A stretch of 64,000 nucleotides of DNA from Saccharopolyspora shandongensis (GTDB lineage Bacteria; Actinomycetota; Actinomycetes; Mycobacteriales; Pseudonocardiaceae), in contig NZ_FNOK01000008.1 in assembly GCF_900106995.1 (NCBI RefSeq), forward strand, positions 62,001-126,000. Direction: 5' to 3'. Below the pieces are notes generated by a model that saw only the letters and a program-made list of their open reading frames with translations, was not told where the DNA came from and ran no database searches. Positions 35,325-44,379 of this stretch are shown here, piece by piece (position 1 is the first letter of the stretch; each line of letters opens with the position of its first letter). A program made the position numbers and the translations under genes.

Positions 35325-35681
35325 TCAGCCGTTGAGGCCGGCGATGATGCCGCCCGAGTGCACGGCCGCGGTCGTCTGGTTGATCTGCGTGCTCTGCTGC
35401 TCGGAGAAGCCCGCGTGCTGGTTCATGACCTCGTTGAACTTCGTCGCGATGACCGTCAACGCCTGCTGCGCGCGCTGGATCTTGTCGTTGAGCAGCATCT
35501 TGTTCTGGTCGAAGGCCAGCCGGGCCGCGCCGTTGAAGTTCTGCGTCGCGCCGACCAGACCCTCCACCTCCGCGTTGAGCTTGGCCATCATCTCGCGGAT
35601 CCGCGTAGCCGTGTCGTCGAAGTCGCCGGCCGCCTTGGTCATGATCGCCCGGTCGACGACGACACCCTGGGGTGTGCTCAT
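35325..35681 (-). CDS. WXG100-like ESX protein with FNG turn
   Basis: A 118-residue helical-hairpin protein, the probable partner of the WXG100 protein encoded downstream. The WXG turn is replaced by NFNGAARLAF, so Phe stands for Trp. Helix 1 (about 14-45) and helix 2 (about 60-95) are well formed. The ATG at 35681 has GAAAGGAAG upstream. The TnpB insertion lies immediately upstream, so the original promoter or the coupling with eccC may have been lost. Confidence 0.85.
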   Translation of the reverse strand: MSTPQGVVVDRAIMTKAAGDFDDTATRIREMMAKLNAEVEGLVGATQNFNGAARLAFDQNKMLLNDKIQRAQQALTVIATKFNEVMNQHAGFSEQQSTQINQTTAAVHSGGIIAGLNG

Positions 35682-35702
35682 GTGTCTCGCCTGCTTCCTT
35701 TC

Positions 35703-37109
35703 TCATTGATCTAAGTTGATCTTTAGTTGGATGTTTCGCTCTCCGTCTATTGGCTGGAGTCCGGGATCGGCAGTCTGATCCGGTCGGCGATCGGTCCGTT
35801 GCTGCACGATGCTTTTCACCCGCTGGTACGGGGTGTGCGGGGTGATGTCGGGGTCACCCACTCTGTGCAGGACGTTGATCGCTGCCGCGTGGTCTGCCTG
35901 CCACACCACCCCGCACCGTGTGCAGTGAAGCCGCTCCCCACTACGGCGCCCGAAGACGCCGCAGCAGGGGGCGACTTGTGAGGTGTAGGCCGCGTTGACC
36001 AGCGTGAGCGCAGAACCTCTGCGCTCCGACACACTCGCGAGCGCCTCGGCGGTGACTCCCTTGGTCCACGCCGCCAAGCGCCGGTTGACATTCCGACCGC
36101 GCTTGTTCCGCGCGGTGAACGTTCTGGTGAGGTCCTCAGCCGCGATCAACGCGGCTTTGTCGACGACAGCATGCACTGCACGAAACGTGGTGGCACGCAC
36201 CGTCTGCTGCCAGCGGGACGAACGCCGGTCCCGCTTGATGGTGCCGAGGTTGTTGCGGACGATCCGGTCGGCTTTGGCGTGATCACCGGCTTCGCGTGCT
36301 TTCTCCGCTACCGACCGGATCTTCGCCCGCCTCGCGTTCTTCGTCTTCCGGTAGTCCGACTCGCAGGTCAGCAGTACACCGAGTCCGGTGCCGTGGTGCT
36401 GTCCGTCGGAGTCGGTGAGGACTTCGGTGTAGCCCTTGTCCACACCGATCTCGCGATCACCGGCCGGATGCGCCGACGACTTCATAACAGAGGCATCGAT
36501 CTGGTAATGCACCTCAACCCGGCCAGCACGCAGGATCAGCCGCAGCGTCCCGGACGGTGCCACCGTCGTGTTCAGCGGAATCCGCACCAGCTGGCGACGC
36601 TGCAAACCAGGCACCGCAAGCCAGACATCGCCTTTTTCGGCCAGAGTGAACGTGCGGTACTGGTCCGATCGAACTACGATCTGGTTGTGGGTGCGGTTGC
36701 GGCCACGCTTCCACTGCTTACGCATCTGCCGCGACAGAAACGGATCCTCGGTCCACGCGTCGCGTTTGAGCGCGGTGTACATCCGCTTCCGCTCTGCCTG
36801 ATCCAAGGTCCGCTGGTGGATGGCCTTGCGTACGACTGCTTTCGCGGAGGCCCGGTTCGCGGCGATGTCCGCAACCGCGTCCCGAACCGTCTCTTTCCAC
36901 GCATTCGCCAACACACCGAACAACTCGGCCGTACCATCCGCCATCCAGGTGTCGCGAATCTGTCGATCGGACAGTCCTGCGCCGTTGACCGAGCCGTAGC
37001 GCTGCCACACCTCACCACGGACGCGCCCCAACCTGCGAGCCTGCTCCGCAAGCAGCTCGAACTTTCCGGCATTGAGGCCCTGCGAGTACGCAATCCTGGT
37101 CACCTTCAC
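35703..37109 (-). CDS. tnpB: TnpB-like transposon-encoded protein (IS605 OrfB family)
   Basis: A 468-residue TnpB-type protein, the RNA-guided nuclease ancestor of Cas12. RuvC residues are present: Asp in IGVDKGYTEV, Glu in IAAEDLTRTF and Asp in WQADHAAAINVL. The zinc finger reads APCCG...HCTRCG, so the first CxxC pair is shifted to two adjacent cysteines. GTG 37109 is taken as start; the frame is open to 37319 but the extra residues do not look like TnpB. There is no tnpA. The codon use is less GC-rich than the neighbours, in line with transfer. It sits between eccC and the WXG100 genes. Confidence 0.8.
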   Translation of the reverse strand: MKVTRIAYSQGLNAGKFELLAEQARRLGRVRGEVWQRYGSVNGAGLSDRQIRDTWMADGTAELFGVLANAWKETVRDAVADIAANRASAKAVVRKAIHQRTLDQAERKRMYTALKRDAWTEDPFLSRQMRKQWKRGRNRTHNQIVVRSDQYRTFTLAEKGDVWLAVPGLQRRQLVRIPLNTTVAPSGTLRLILRAGRVEVHYQIDASVMKSSAHPAGDREIGVDKGYTEVLTDSDGQHHGTGLGVLLTCESDYRKTKNARRAKIRSVAEKAREAGDHAKADRIVRNNLGTIKRDRRSSRWQQTVRATTFRAVHAVVDKAALIAAEDLTRTFTARNKRGRNVNRRLAAWTKGVTAEALASVSERRGSALTLVNAAYTSQVAPCCGVFGRRSGERLHCTRCGVVWQADHAAAINVLHRVGDPDITPHTPYQRVKSIVQQRTDRRPDQTADPGLQPIDGERNIQLKINLDQ

Positions 37110-37286
37110 AAGGCCGTCCAGGTGAAGTATCGCTGCCCGGGTCGACCACACTGGACAGTGGCGGGCCTCTCTCGTTCCGATCGCCGCGCAGTGCTGACCG
37201 AACGGGCTACCTTCTGCGCGAAGTCGCCAATGCCGGGCATACTGACCATTATGGCCAATCACGGTCAAGGGTGAACGAGAGACATG

Positions 37287-37321
37287 CACTAGATCCCACC
37301 TCCTTTCGTCTGCAGACATTA
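37287..37321 (-). other. Possible stub of a gene interrupted by the TnpB element
   Basis: On the minus strand the eccC stop overlaps an ATG (TAATG at 37319), and AAAGGAGGTG (37297-37306), one of the best ribosome sites in the window, is followed at nine bases by GTG 37289. Neither start leads into a recognisable T7SS protein, only into the upstream part of the tnpB frame. This suggests that a gene coupled to eccC once began here and was cut by the insertion. The exact element ends could not be fixed. Confidence 0.4.
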
Positions 37322-40300
37322 ACGACGTTCAGCGCGGTCGCCCACGGCAGAACTCACGTCTTCGCCGACGGCACTTTTGCCCGCATCGAACGGAGTCCAG
37401 GCCACCTGGACCAGTTCGTGCCCGGCGCGGCGGCGCACCAGGACCCCGCGCCCGGGCGGCTGCTTGCGCGGCCGGACGTCGCCGAGCAGTGCGCCTTCGT
37501 CCCGGCTGCCCGACATCACCAGGCCCGGCGAGCCGAGCTCCCTGATGCGCTGGATCACCGGGTCGAACATGGCACGCGCCGCGCCGCCGCTGCCGCGCGC
37601 GAGCACCAGGTGCAGGCCGATGTCGCGGGCGTGCGGCAGGAGGTCCAGCAGCGGTAGCAGCGGGTGCGAGACCTTGCCGGGCGAGGCGACCAGCTCGTAG
37701 TCGTCGATGAGCAGGAACAGCTCGCGGCCCTGCCACCAGTCGCGGCGGCGGAGCTGTTCGGGCGTGATGTCCGGTCCCGGCAGGCGTTCTCGCATGGCCT
37801 GGGCGACCTGGGCGACGACGTCGTCGAGCACCGGCTCGGAACCGGCGTAGCTGAGCAGGTGCTCCTCGGCGACCGCGCCGAGGAGCCCGCGCCGGTAGTC
37901 CACCGCGATGATCCGCGCCTCGGCGGGCGTGTAACGGCCGGCGATGCCGCGCGCGATGGTGCGCAGCAGCGCGGTTTTCCCGCTCTCCACGTCCGCGAAC
38001 GCGATGAAGTGCGGTTCCTTGTCGAAGTCGAGGAACACCGGCCGGAGGTCGGATTCCGCCACGCCCAGCGGGATCGCGCGGCCGGGCGGCGCGCCGAGCC
38101 GGTCGACGGTGATCTCGCGCGGCAGCAGCCGCACGCGCGGTGCGGGCGGGCCCGGCCAGGCCCGGGAAACCCGGGCGACGAGCTCGGCGGTGCCCGTGCC
38201 CAGCGTTTCGGTGCGCTGATCACCGTCCACTCTGGGCAGTGCGCCCAGCATGTGGAGCCGTTCCGGCGTGATGCCCCGGCCGGGCGCTCCGGCGGGCACG
38301 TTCTGCGCGGCGCGGCGATCGATCATCGAGTCGCTCGGGTCGCCGAGCCGCAGTTCGACGCGGGTGCCCATGCTGTCGCGCAGCGGCGTCGGCATGCCCA
38401 GCCACCAGGTGGCGGAGATGATCACGTGGATGCCGAAGCCGAGCCCCCGGGTGGCGAGCTTGACCAGCGGGTCCTCCAGGGAGGAGAACTCCTGGCGCAC
38501 CGTCGCCCAGTCGTCGACGACGACGAAGACGTCGCCGAACTCGCGTTGTCCGCCGGTGCTTTCGGTGAACTCCGCGCGGCGCTGCCGGAAGGTCTGGATG
38601 GAATCGATGCCGTTCTCGGCGAAGAACGCCTCCCGCTGGTCCAGCAGGGTCGTGGCCTCCGCGACGATGCGCCGGCAGCGCTCCTCGTCCCGCCGCAGCG
38701 CGTGGCCGCTGACGTGCGGCAGCCCGGCGATCGAGCCGAGCGCGCCGCCGCCCATGTCCAGCAGGAAGAACTGCACCTGCGCCGGCGTGTGGGTGAGCGC
38801 GAGCGAGGCGATCATGCCGCGCAGGAAGGTGCTCTTGCCGCTCTGCGGCGCGCCGATGAGCAGGAGGTTGCCCGCCGCGCCGGAGAAGTCCACCCACAGC
38901 TCGTCGCGGCGCTGCTCGAAGGGCTTGTCCACGGTGGCCACCGGGACGGCCAGGTCGGCGGTCCAGCCCCGCGGGCGCAGGCCGCGCTCCGGGTCGAGCT
39001 CCAGCGGCGGCAGGAGCTGGTCGAGGGTCGGCGGCTCGTCCAGCGGCGGGAGCCAGATCGGGTGCGCGGCCGGGCCCTTGCCTATGAGCCTGGACACCAT
39101 CGCACCCATGATCGTCTCGCCGGTGCTCTCCCCCTGTTCCGGCGCCGCGGGCGGCTCGGGCACCGGCTCCGGATCCACGATCTTGTTCAGCCCGAAAGGG
39201 ATCACCCGCCGCCCCGGAGCCAACGTCGGTGCGGCACCGGCGGCGCGGGGCGCGAGTTCTCCGGAGACGTAGGCGGCCTTGAGCCGCCGCAGCGTGTCGG
39301 TGTCGCTCTTCAGGTAGGCCGAGCCCGGCACGGCCGGCAGGTGGTAGGCGTCGGGCACGCCGAGCACGGTCCGGCTCTCCGATGCCGAGAAGGTGCGCAG
39401 CCCGATCCGGTAGGACAGGTGCGCGTCCAGCCCGCGCAAGCGGCCCTCTTCAAGCCGCTGCGACGCCAGCAGCAGGTGCACCGACAGGCTCCGGCCGAGC
39501 CTGCCGATCATCACGAACAGGTCGATGAACTCCGGCCTGCTGGACAGCAGCTCGCTGAACTCGTCGATGATCACCAGCAGCGCGGGCAGCGGCGCGAGGT
39601 CGGCGCCCGATTCGCGGGCCTGCTCGTAGTCCCGCACCGATGCGTAGTTGCCCGCGGCGCGCAGCAACTCCTGGCGGCGCACCAGTTCCCCGTTGATCGC
39701 GTCGGCCATCCGGTCGACCAGGGCCAGGTCGTCGGAGAGGTTGGTGATCACCGCGCAGGTGTGCGGCAGCTCGCTCATCCCGGCGAACGTCGCCCCGCCC
39801 TTGAAGTCGATGAGCGCCAGGTTCACCGCCTCCGACGAGTGCGTCACGGCGAGCCCGGTGACCAGGGTGCGCAGCAGCTCGCTCTTGCCGGAGCCGGTCG
39901 CGCCGATCACCAGCCCGTGCGGGCCCATCCCGCTCTCGGCGGACTCCTTGAGGTCCAGTTCGACCGGCAGGCCGTCGGGATCGAGCCCGAGCGGGACGCG
40001 CAGCCGCTCGCGGGCGGTGCGGGGGCGCCAGGTCACCGCCGGGTCGGTGTCGCGCGGATCGCCGATGCCGAGCAGGTCGGCGAGCCCGAAGGTGGTGGAC
40101 ATCGGCGTCTCGCCGCCGGTGGTGCCCGGGGAGTGCCACGGGGCCATCGACCTGGCCAGCGTCTCGGCGGCGGTGGTGCTCAACCGGTCCGGCTCGCCGA
40201 TGTAGCGGAAGCCGACCTCGTCGTCGCGGCCGACCAGCATGCCCATGAAACCGTCGGAGACGTGCAGGAACAGGGCGTTCGCCCGCGGTTCGGCGGGCGG

Positions 40301-41311
40301 CAGCTCGGACAGCTCGATCACGGTGAGGCCCTGCCGCTCGGCGTCCGGCGGCACCCGGCCGCCGTCGGCGATCACCACGACGTGCGGCCGGTCGGCGTCG
40401 GCCTGCCTGCCGAAGGCCGCGCGCTCGCCGAAGTCGTCGCCGAGCAGCTCCGCGAGCGCGCCCATGTCACCGGCCGCCAGCCGGGCCGGCCCCGCCGCGT
40501 CGGGATCGGCGTCGTCCTGGGCGTGCGGCAGCCACTTCACCCAGTCCCAGTCGGCCCACCGCCGCGGCCCCAGGCACAGCCCGATCCGCAGGTCGTTCGG
40601 GGACTGGAAGGTGACGGCCTGGGCGAGCACCGCGCGCACCAGCTCGATGGCCTCGTCGCGCTGCCCGCTGACGACGATCCGGGCGTAGCCGCGCAGCGCG
40701 ATGGCCACCGGCAGGTCGGCCACCGTCGAGTAGGTGCGGATGAAATGCCGCAGCGCGGTGGAGGAAACCGGGTCCAGGTCCTCCAGCGGCGCGGTCTGCG
40801 GGGCGCGCAGCGGGGTGGCCAGCTGCTGGGGTCCGCGGCCGATGCGCACCTGCCCGAAGTGCGGGTCGCGCCTGCGCCGCTCCCAGCGCCGCGGGGTCGG
40901 CACGAGGGTCCACAGGTCCTCCGGTTCGGGCTGGGCGAACATCAGCGCGGCGCGCTGCGCCTCGGCGGTCTCGCGCACCTGCTTGCGCAGCCCGGCGAGG
41001 TAGCGCTGGTAGTCGCGGCGCTCCTCGTTGATCTTCGCCTTGGTGGACTGCCGCCCGCCGGCCAGCGACATCGTGATCATGCCGATCATCACGACCAGGA
41101 ACAGCCCGCCGAAGAGGTAGGTCATCGGGCCGCCGGAACGTCCGATGTAGACGAACGACATGGCGCCCATGCCCAGCATCATCGGCACCATGAACAGCAG
41201 CTGCATCCAGGACTGGCCGCCCTTGACCAGGCTGGGCGGCGCCTGCAGCACGATCTCGCCGACGTGCTGCTCCGGCGCGCGCCCCGGGCGCAGCGCTGGT
41301 TGGGTCCGCAT
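37319..41311 (-). CDS. eccC: Type VII secretion motor ATPase EccC
   Basis: The FtsK/SpoIIIE-type motor of the ESX system, 1330 residues with EccCa and EccCb fused. Two N-terminal helices (about 35-85) anchor it. Three ATPase domains follow: Walker A GATGSGKSE (about 470), GAPQSGKST (about 820) and a variant ADVESGKTA (about 1107), with Walker B strands LLVIIDEF, VFVVVDDW and LFLLIDDY. Domain 1 keeps the catalytic acid pair (DE); domains 2 and 3 have DD, usual for substrate-binding domains. It recognises ESX export signals and powers secretion. Confidence 0.96.
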   Translation of the reverse strand: MRTQPALRPGRAPEQHVGEIVLQAPPSLVKGGQSWMQLLFMVPMMLGMGAMSFVYIGRSGGPMTYLFGGLFLVVMIGMITMSLAGGRQSTKAKINEERRDYQRYLAGLRKQVRETAEAQRAALMFAQPEPEDLWTLVPTPRRWERRRRDPHFGQVRIGRGPQQLATPLRAPQTAPLEDLDPVSSTALRHFIRTYSTVADLPVAIALRGYARIVVSGQRDEAIELVRAVLAQAVTFQSPNDLRIGLCLGPRRWADWDWVKWLPHAQDDADPDAAGPARLAAGDMGALAELLGDDFGERAAFGRQADADRPHVVVIADGGRVPPDAERQGLTVIELSELPPAEPRANALFLHVSDGFMGMLVGRDDEVGFRYIGEPDRLSTTAAETLARSMAPWHSPGTTGGETPMSTTFGLADLLGIGDPRDTDPAVTWRPRTARERLRVPLGLDPDGLPVELDLKESAESGMGPHGLVIGATGSGKSELLRTLVTGLAVTHSSEAVNLALIDFKGGATFAGMSELPHTCAVITNLSDDLALVDRMADAINGELVRRQELLRAAGNYASVRDYEQARESGADLAPLPALLVIIDEFSELLSSRPEFIDLFVMIGRLGRSLSVHLLLASQRLEEGRLRGLDAHLSYRIGLRTFSASESRTVLGVPDAYHLPAVPGSAYLKSDTDTLRRLKAAYVSGELAPRAAGAAPTLAPGRRVIPFGLNKIVDPEPVPEPPAAPEQGESTGETIMGAMVSRLIGKGPAAHPIWLPPLDEPPTLDQLLPPLELDPERGLRPRGWTADLAVPVATVDKPFEQRRDELWVDFSGAAGNLLLIGAPQSGKSTFLRGMIASLALTHTPAQVQFFLLDMGGGALGSIAGLPHVSGHALRRDEERCRRIVAEATTLLDQREAFFAENGIDSIQTFRQRRAEFTESTGGQREFGDVFVVVDDWATVRQEFSSLEDPLVKLATRGLGFGIHVIISATWWLGMPTPLRDSMGTRVELRLGDPSDSMIDRRAAQNVPAGAPGRGITPERLHMLGALPRVDGDQRTETLGTGTAELVARVSRAWPGPPAPRVRLLPREITVDRLGAPPGRAIPLGVAESDLRPVFLDFDKEPHFIAFADVESGKTALLRTIARGIAGRYTPAEARIIAVDYRRGLLGAVAEEHLLSYAGSEPVLDDVVAQVAQAMRERLPGPDITPEQLRRRDWWQGRELFLLIDDYELVASPGKVSHPLLPLLDLLPHARDIGLHLVLARGSGGAARAMFDPVIQRIRELGSPGLVMSGSRDEGALLGDVRPRKQPPGRGVLVRRRAGHELVQVAWTPFDAGKSAVGEDVSSAVGDRAERR

Positions 41312-41442
41312 CGATCTACTCCCCGGGCTCGGAACGCGTGCCGGTCCCGAGTGTGGTCATCTCCGCCGCTGCGCAGGTGGGTACTTTTGCCGTCCACCTC
41401 AGATCACGGCGGACCTACGCTCGCGGAGAATGGAGGTGCGGG
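41312..41442 (+). promoter_or_regulatory. Divergent promoter region between eccC and the WXG gene
   Basis: This 131-base gap separates leftward eccC from the rightward WXG/YbaB/EccD genes and must hold promoters for both sides. I see no clear operator. GGAGGTGCGGG at its right end is the ribosome site of the WXG gene. Confidence 0.5.
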
Positions 41443-42033
41443 ATGGACACCAGTCAGGTCACCGCGATCATCAGGGCGGGGCTGTCGTTGCTGGCCCAGA
41501 CGATCAGCGACGTCACCGGCGACCCGGGAGAGCTGCGGTCCAAGGCGCGGGACTGCGCGCAGTGCGCCGAGCAGGTCGGGGCCGCCGCGTCCGCGACCGG
41601 GCAGATCGTGACCCAGCTGGGCGAGACCTGGAACGGCCGGGGCTACGACGCCTGCCGGCAGACTTCCGACAACTTCGTCGACCAGCTCAACAACGCCCTG
41701 AAGGTGGCGCTGGAGAAGGAGAGCCAGCGGCTCACCGCCGCCTCGGACGCGCTGGTGAAGGCGCGCAATACCGCGCAGGAGCAGAAGAAGAGCTTCTTCG
41801 AGACGGCGATGGACATCGTCCAGCGGATGATGGACGCCATCAGGGCGGCGCACTCGATGTCCTCGCCGTGGCGCGAGGCGGCCATCGCGCTGGCCATCAT
41901 GAACGCGGTCGTGCAGGCATTCCAGGCGAAGTCCAAGGCCGAGTCGGACGCCGAGCAGACCAGGAACGAGCTCAGCCAGACACTGTCCACCTTGTTCGCC
42001 GACAGCGGCGCCCCCGCCGCGGTGGCCGCCTGA
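41443..42033 (+). CDS. WXG-domain protein of the ESX locus
   Basis: A 196-residue helical protein. The WXG turn is LGETWNGRGYDACRQTS (about 67), between two long helices (about 25-60 and 75-125), followed by a hydrophobic helix (about 140-165) and a coil, so it is longer than a WXG100 protein. ATG 41443 follows GGAGGTG. Its stop lies 19 bases before the YbaB-like gene. It is probably a secreted or membrane-touching ESX substrate. Confidence 0.82.
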   Translation: MDTSQVTAIIRAGLSLLAQTISDVTGDPGELRSKARDCAQCAEQVGAAASATGQIVTQLGETWNGRGYDACRQTSDNFVDQLNNALKVALEKESQRLTAASDALVKARNTAQEQKKSFFETAMDIVQRMMDAIRAAHSMSSPWREAAIALAIMNAVVQAFQAKSKAESDAEQTRNELSQTLSTLFADSGAPAAVAA

Positions 42034-42052
42034 TTCGAACGGGACATCACCG

Positions 42053-42394
42053 ATGAACGCGCTGCACGCCCACCAGGGCCAGGACGGCCCGCCGGAGCTC
42101 GCCGAGCTGATGCGGCGGCTGCAGGACCAGCAGGCGGAGATCGACCGGGTCCGGCAGGACGTCGACGCCACCCTCGTCTCCGGCTGCTCCCGGGACAACG
42201 AGGTGACCGTCACCGTGCGGGGAACCGGCAGGTTCACCGAGGTCTCGATCGACCCCGAGGCGCTGCGCCGGTACGACGCCCGCGACATCGGCGCGATCGT
42301 GGTGGAAGCCGCCAACGACGCGCTGGACCGGCTGGCGCAGCACGCGGCGCAGCGGCTCGCGCCGGCGCTCGACGCCGCCGGCGAGTGGCCGTGA
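42053..42394 (+). CDS. YbaB/EbfC-like protein of the ESX locus
   Basis: A 113-residue protein with the YbaB plan: N-terminal coiled helix (LAELMRRLQDQQAEIDRVRQDV), a beta-sheet core (VTVTVRGTGRFTEVSIDP) and a C-terminal helix (AIVVEAANDALDRL). Classic YbaB proteins bind DNA as dimers, but versions encoded inside actinobacterial ESX loci, often next to WXG genes, are thought to act in secretion. It overlaps the eccD start (TGATG). Confidence 0.82.
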   Translation: MNALHAHQGQDGPPELAELMRRLQDQQAEIDRVRQDVDATLVSGCSRDNEVTVTVRGTGRFTEVSIDPEALRRYDARDIGAIVVEAANDALDRLAQHAAQRLAPALDAAGEWP

Positions 42395-43758
42395 TGTCCA
42401 CTCCGCGCCGGGTGACCGTGGTGGCCCCGGGCTCCAGGATCGATGTCGCGCTGCCGTTGGAGTGCACGGTGGCGGAGCTGATCCCGCAGCTCGTCAGGCT
42501 CACCGGGGTGCCGAGCCGCCCGGAGCAGCACCCCGGCTGGGTGCTCGCCCGCATCGGCGGCGTGGCGCTGGCGCCCGGCCTCACGGTGTCGGCGACCTTG
42601 GTGCAGGACGGCGAGATCCTCTGCCTGAACCCCCGTCCCAGGCAGGAGATCCCGCTCGTCTTCGACGACACCGTCGACGCGATCGCCGGTGCCGCGCAGA
42701 CCCGCTCCGGGCCGTGGCGGCCGAGGGCCGGGCGGAACCTGAGCCTCTTCGCCGCCGTGGCGTTGTTCGTCGGTGCCACCGTTTTCGCGGTCTCGGCGCT
42801 CGCCGGCGGCCTGGCGGCACCGATCGGCTGCGCGGTGATCGCCGTGGCGCTGGCGGTTGTGGGCGGCGCCCTGTCCCGGGCCCGGGGCGACCTGGATTCC
42901 GGGAGCGCGACCGCGGGCGCGGGCGTGGTCGCGGCGCTGCTGGCGGGGATCACGGCCCTGCCGCCGCACCAGCCCTGGCCTATCGAGGTGGGATCGTTCG
43001 CCGCGGGCCTGGGCGCGGTGACGCTGTACGCGACGGCGGCGGCGATGCTGGTGCACCGGTTCACCGTGTTCGCGCCGATCGTCGCGGCTTCGGCGCTCGG
43101 CGCGCTGATCACCGCGAGCGTGCCGCTGTTCGACCTGCCGGGCACCTCGGTCGCGGCGGTCTCGGTGGCGCTGACGGCCGCGATCACCGCCGCCGCACCG
43201 ATGATCGCGCTGCGCCTGGCCAGGCTGCCGATGCCCCGGGTGCCCGCGGACATGGACTCGTTCCGGGCCGACGAACAGCCCACGCTCGACTCGTCGGTGC
43301 TCGGCCCGACGACGACCGCGACCGACATCCTCACCGGCCTGGTCACGGCGCTCGGGCTGGTGACGGCCGGCGGCTGCCTCGTGCTGCTCGGCGACCCGTC
43401 ACCGTGGGCGGCGGTGCTGGTGGCGCTCGCGGCCACCGCGTGGCTGCTGCGCTCGCGCTCCTACGCGGGCACCGCTCAGCGAGTGGCGGTGATCGTCATC
43501 GGCCTGCTCCTGCTGATCGGCCTGAGCGCGAGACTGCTGTCCACACTGGACCACTACTGGACGCTCGCGGTCGCCGCGTTCGCCGTCGTGGCGGGAGCGG
43601 GCTGCCTGCACTACGCCGCGCGGAACCCGGCGAGCCTGCCGTCCCCGCTCCGCGCCCGCTGGCTGGACATCCTCGAATACGTGGTGCTGATCGCGCTGAT
43701 CCCCACGGCGGCGGCGGTCCTGGACCTCTACAACACGATCCGCGACGCGGTCGGCTGA
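42394..43758 (+). CDS. eccD: Type VII secretion membrane protein EccD
   Basis: The main channel-forming ESX membrane protein, 454 residues. Residues 1-90 are the cytosolic ubiquitin-like (YukD-like) domain: RRVTVVAPGSRIDVALPLECTVAELIPQLV and GWVLARIGG. About 11 transmembrane helices follow (about 115-445). It starts at ATG 42394 overlapping the YbaB-like stop (GTG 42391 is also possible). No eccE follows; the next gene is unrelated and on the other strand, so the operon ends here. Confidence 0.92.
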   Translation: MSTPRRVTVVAPGSRIDVALPLECTVAELIPQLVRLTGVPSRPEQHPGWVLARIGGVALAPGLTVSATLVQDGEILCLNPRPRQEIPLVFDDTVDAIAGAAQTRSGPWRPRAGRNLSLFAAVALFVGATVFAVSALAGGLAAPIGCAVIAVALAVVGGALSRARGDLDSGSATAGAGVVAALLAGITALPPHQPWPIEVGSFAAGLGAVTLYATAAAMLVHRFTVFAPIVAASALGALITASVPLFDLPGTSVAAVSVALTAAITAAAPMIALRLARLPMPRVPADMDSFRADEQPTLDSSVLGPTTTATDILTGLVTALGLVTAGGCLVLLGDPSPWAAVLVALAATAWLLRSRSYAGTAQRVAVIVIGLLLLIGLSARLLSTLDHYWTLAVAAFAVVAGAGCLHYAARNPASLPSPLRARWLDILEYVVLIALIPTAAAVLDLYNTIRDAVG

Positions 43759-43768
43759 ACCCCGGCCC

Positions 43769-44275
43769 TCATCCGATCTTGGTGAGGGTGACCCGCATGG
43801 AGGGCTTGTAGGTCGTTCCGTCGTCGGTGCGCTCGTGCAGGACGGTCTGGACGCGGTGGTCGGCGCCGAACTCCACCGTGGCACGGGTGGTTTCGCCCTG
43901 GTAGGTCCACGTGTCGCCGCGCGCGACCAGACTGCTTACGACCACATTTCCCGTGCTGTCGAAGAAGTGCGACGTGTAGTTCCCGTTCGCCTCGTCGTAG
44001 CCGATGATCTCGGTGCCGCCGACGCCGGTCTCGCCGATGCGCCCGTATGCCGTGTGGAGGAGGGAGAACCTGCCGGGAGCCCACTCGTACACGTCGGAGG
44101 TCGTGATCGCCGGCCCGGCGGTGCCGTCATCGTTGATCACGTGGCCTTCGTTGATCCACCTGCCCACCCAGGCGCCGAGCGCGTCGTGCTGCGGGCCGCG
44201 CGTCCGCCCCGGCCCGCCGGCGTGCTCCGCGCCTCGGTTGACCGCCACTACTCGCATCGTCGTTTGCTCAGTCAT
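43769..44275 (-). CDS. DUF1579-like protein
   Basis: A 168-residue beta-rich protein. The segment LGAWVGRWINEG, then YEWAPGRFSLLHTAYGRIG, EIIGYDEANGNYTSHFFDSTGN and TWTYQGETTRATVEF are the repeating strands of the DUF1579/lipocalin-like family, whose role is unknown. ATG 44275 has AAGGAG upstream, which fixes the start in a longer frame. It converges on eccD with only ten bases between the stops and is divergent from the methyltransferase gene. Confidence 0.75.
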   Translation of the reverse strand: MTEQTTMRVVAVNRGAEHAGGPGRTRGPQHDALGAWVGRWINEGHVINDDGTAGPAITTSDVYEWAPGRFSLLHTAYGRIGETGVGGTEIIGYDEANGNYTSHFFDSTGNVVVSSLVARGDTWTYQGETTRATVEFGADHRVQTVLHERTDDGTTYKPSMRVTLTKIG

Positions 44276-44379
44276 GTCTGCTCCTTGCGGTTTCCCAGGC
44301 GGCGGCCTGCCCGAACGGGCCCTCCCCGCGAGGGGATCGTGATATTTTCCCCGCGATCTGCAACAGGGGGTTCTGCGGA

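Noticed and set aside
37664..41611. A 1315-codon forward open frame opposite eccC
   Set aside because: The minus-strand frame has three ATPase domains with Walker motifs. The forward frame is compositional noise typical of GC-rich antisense DNA.
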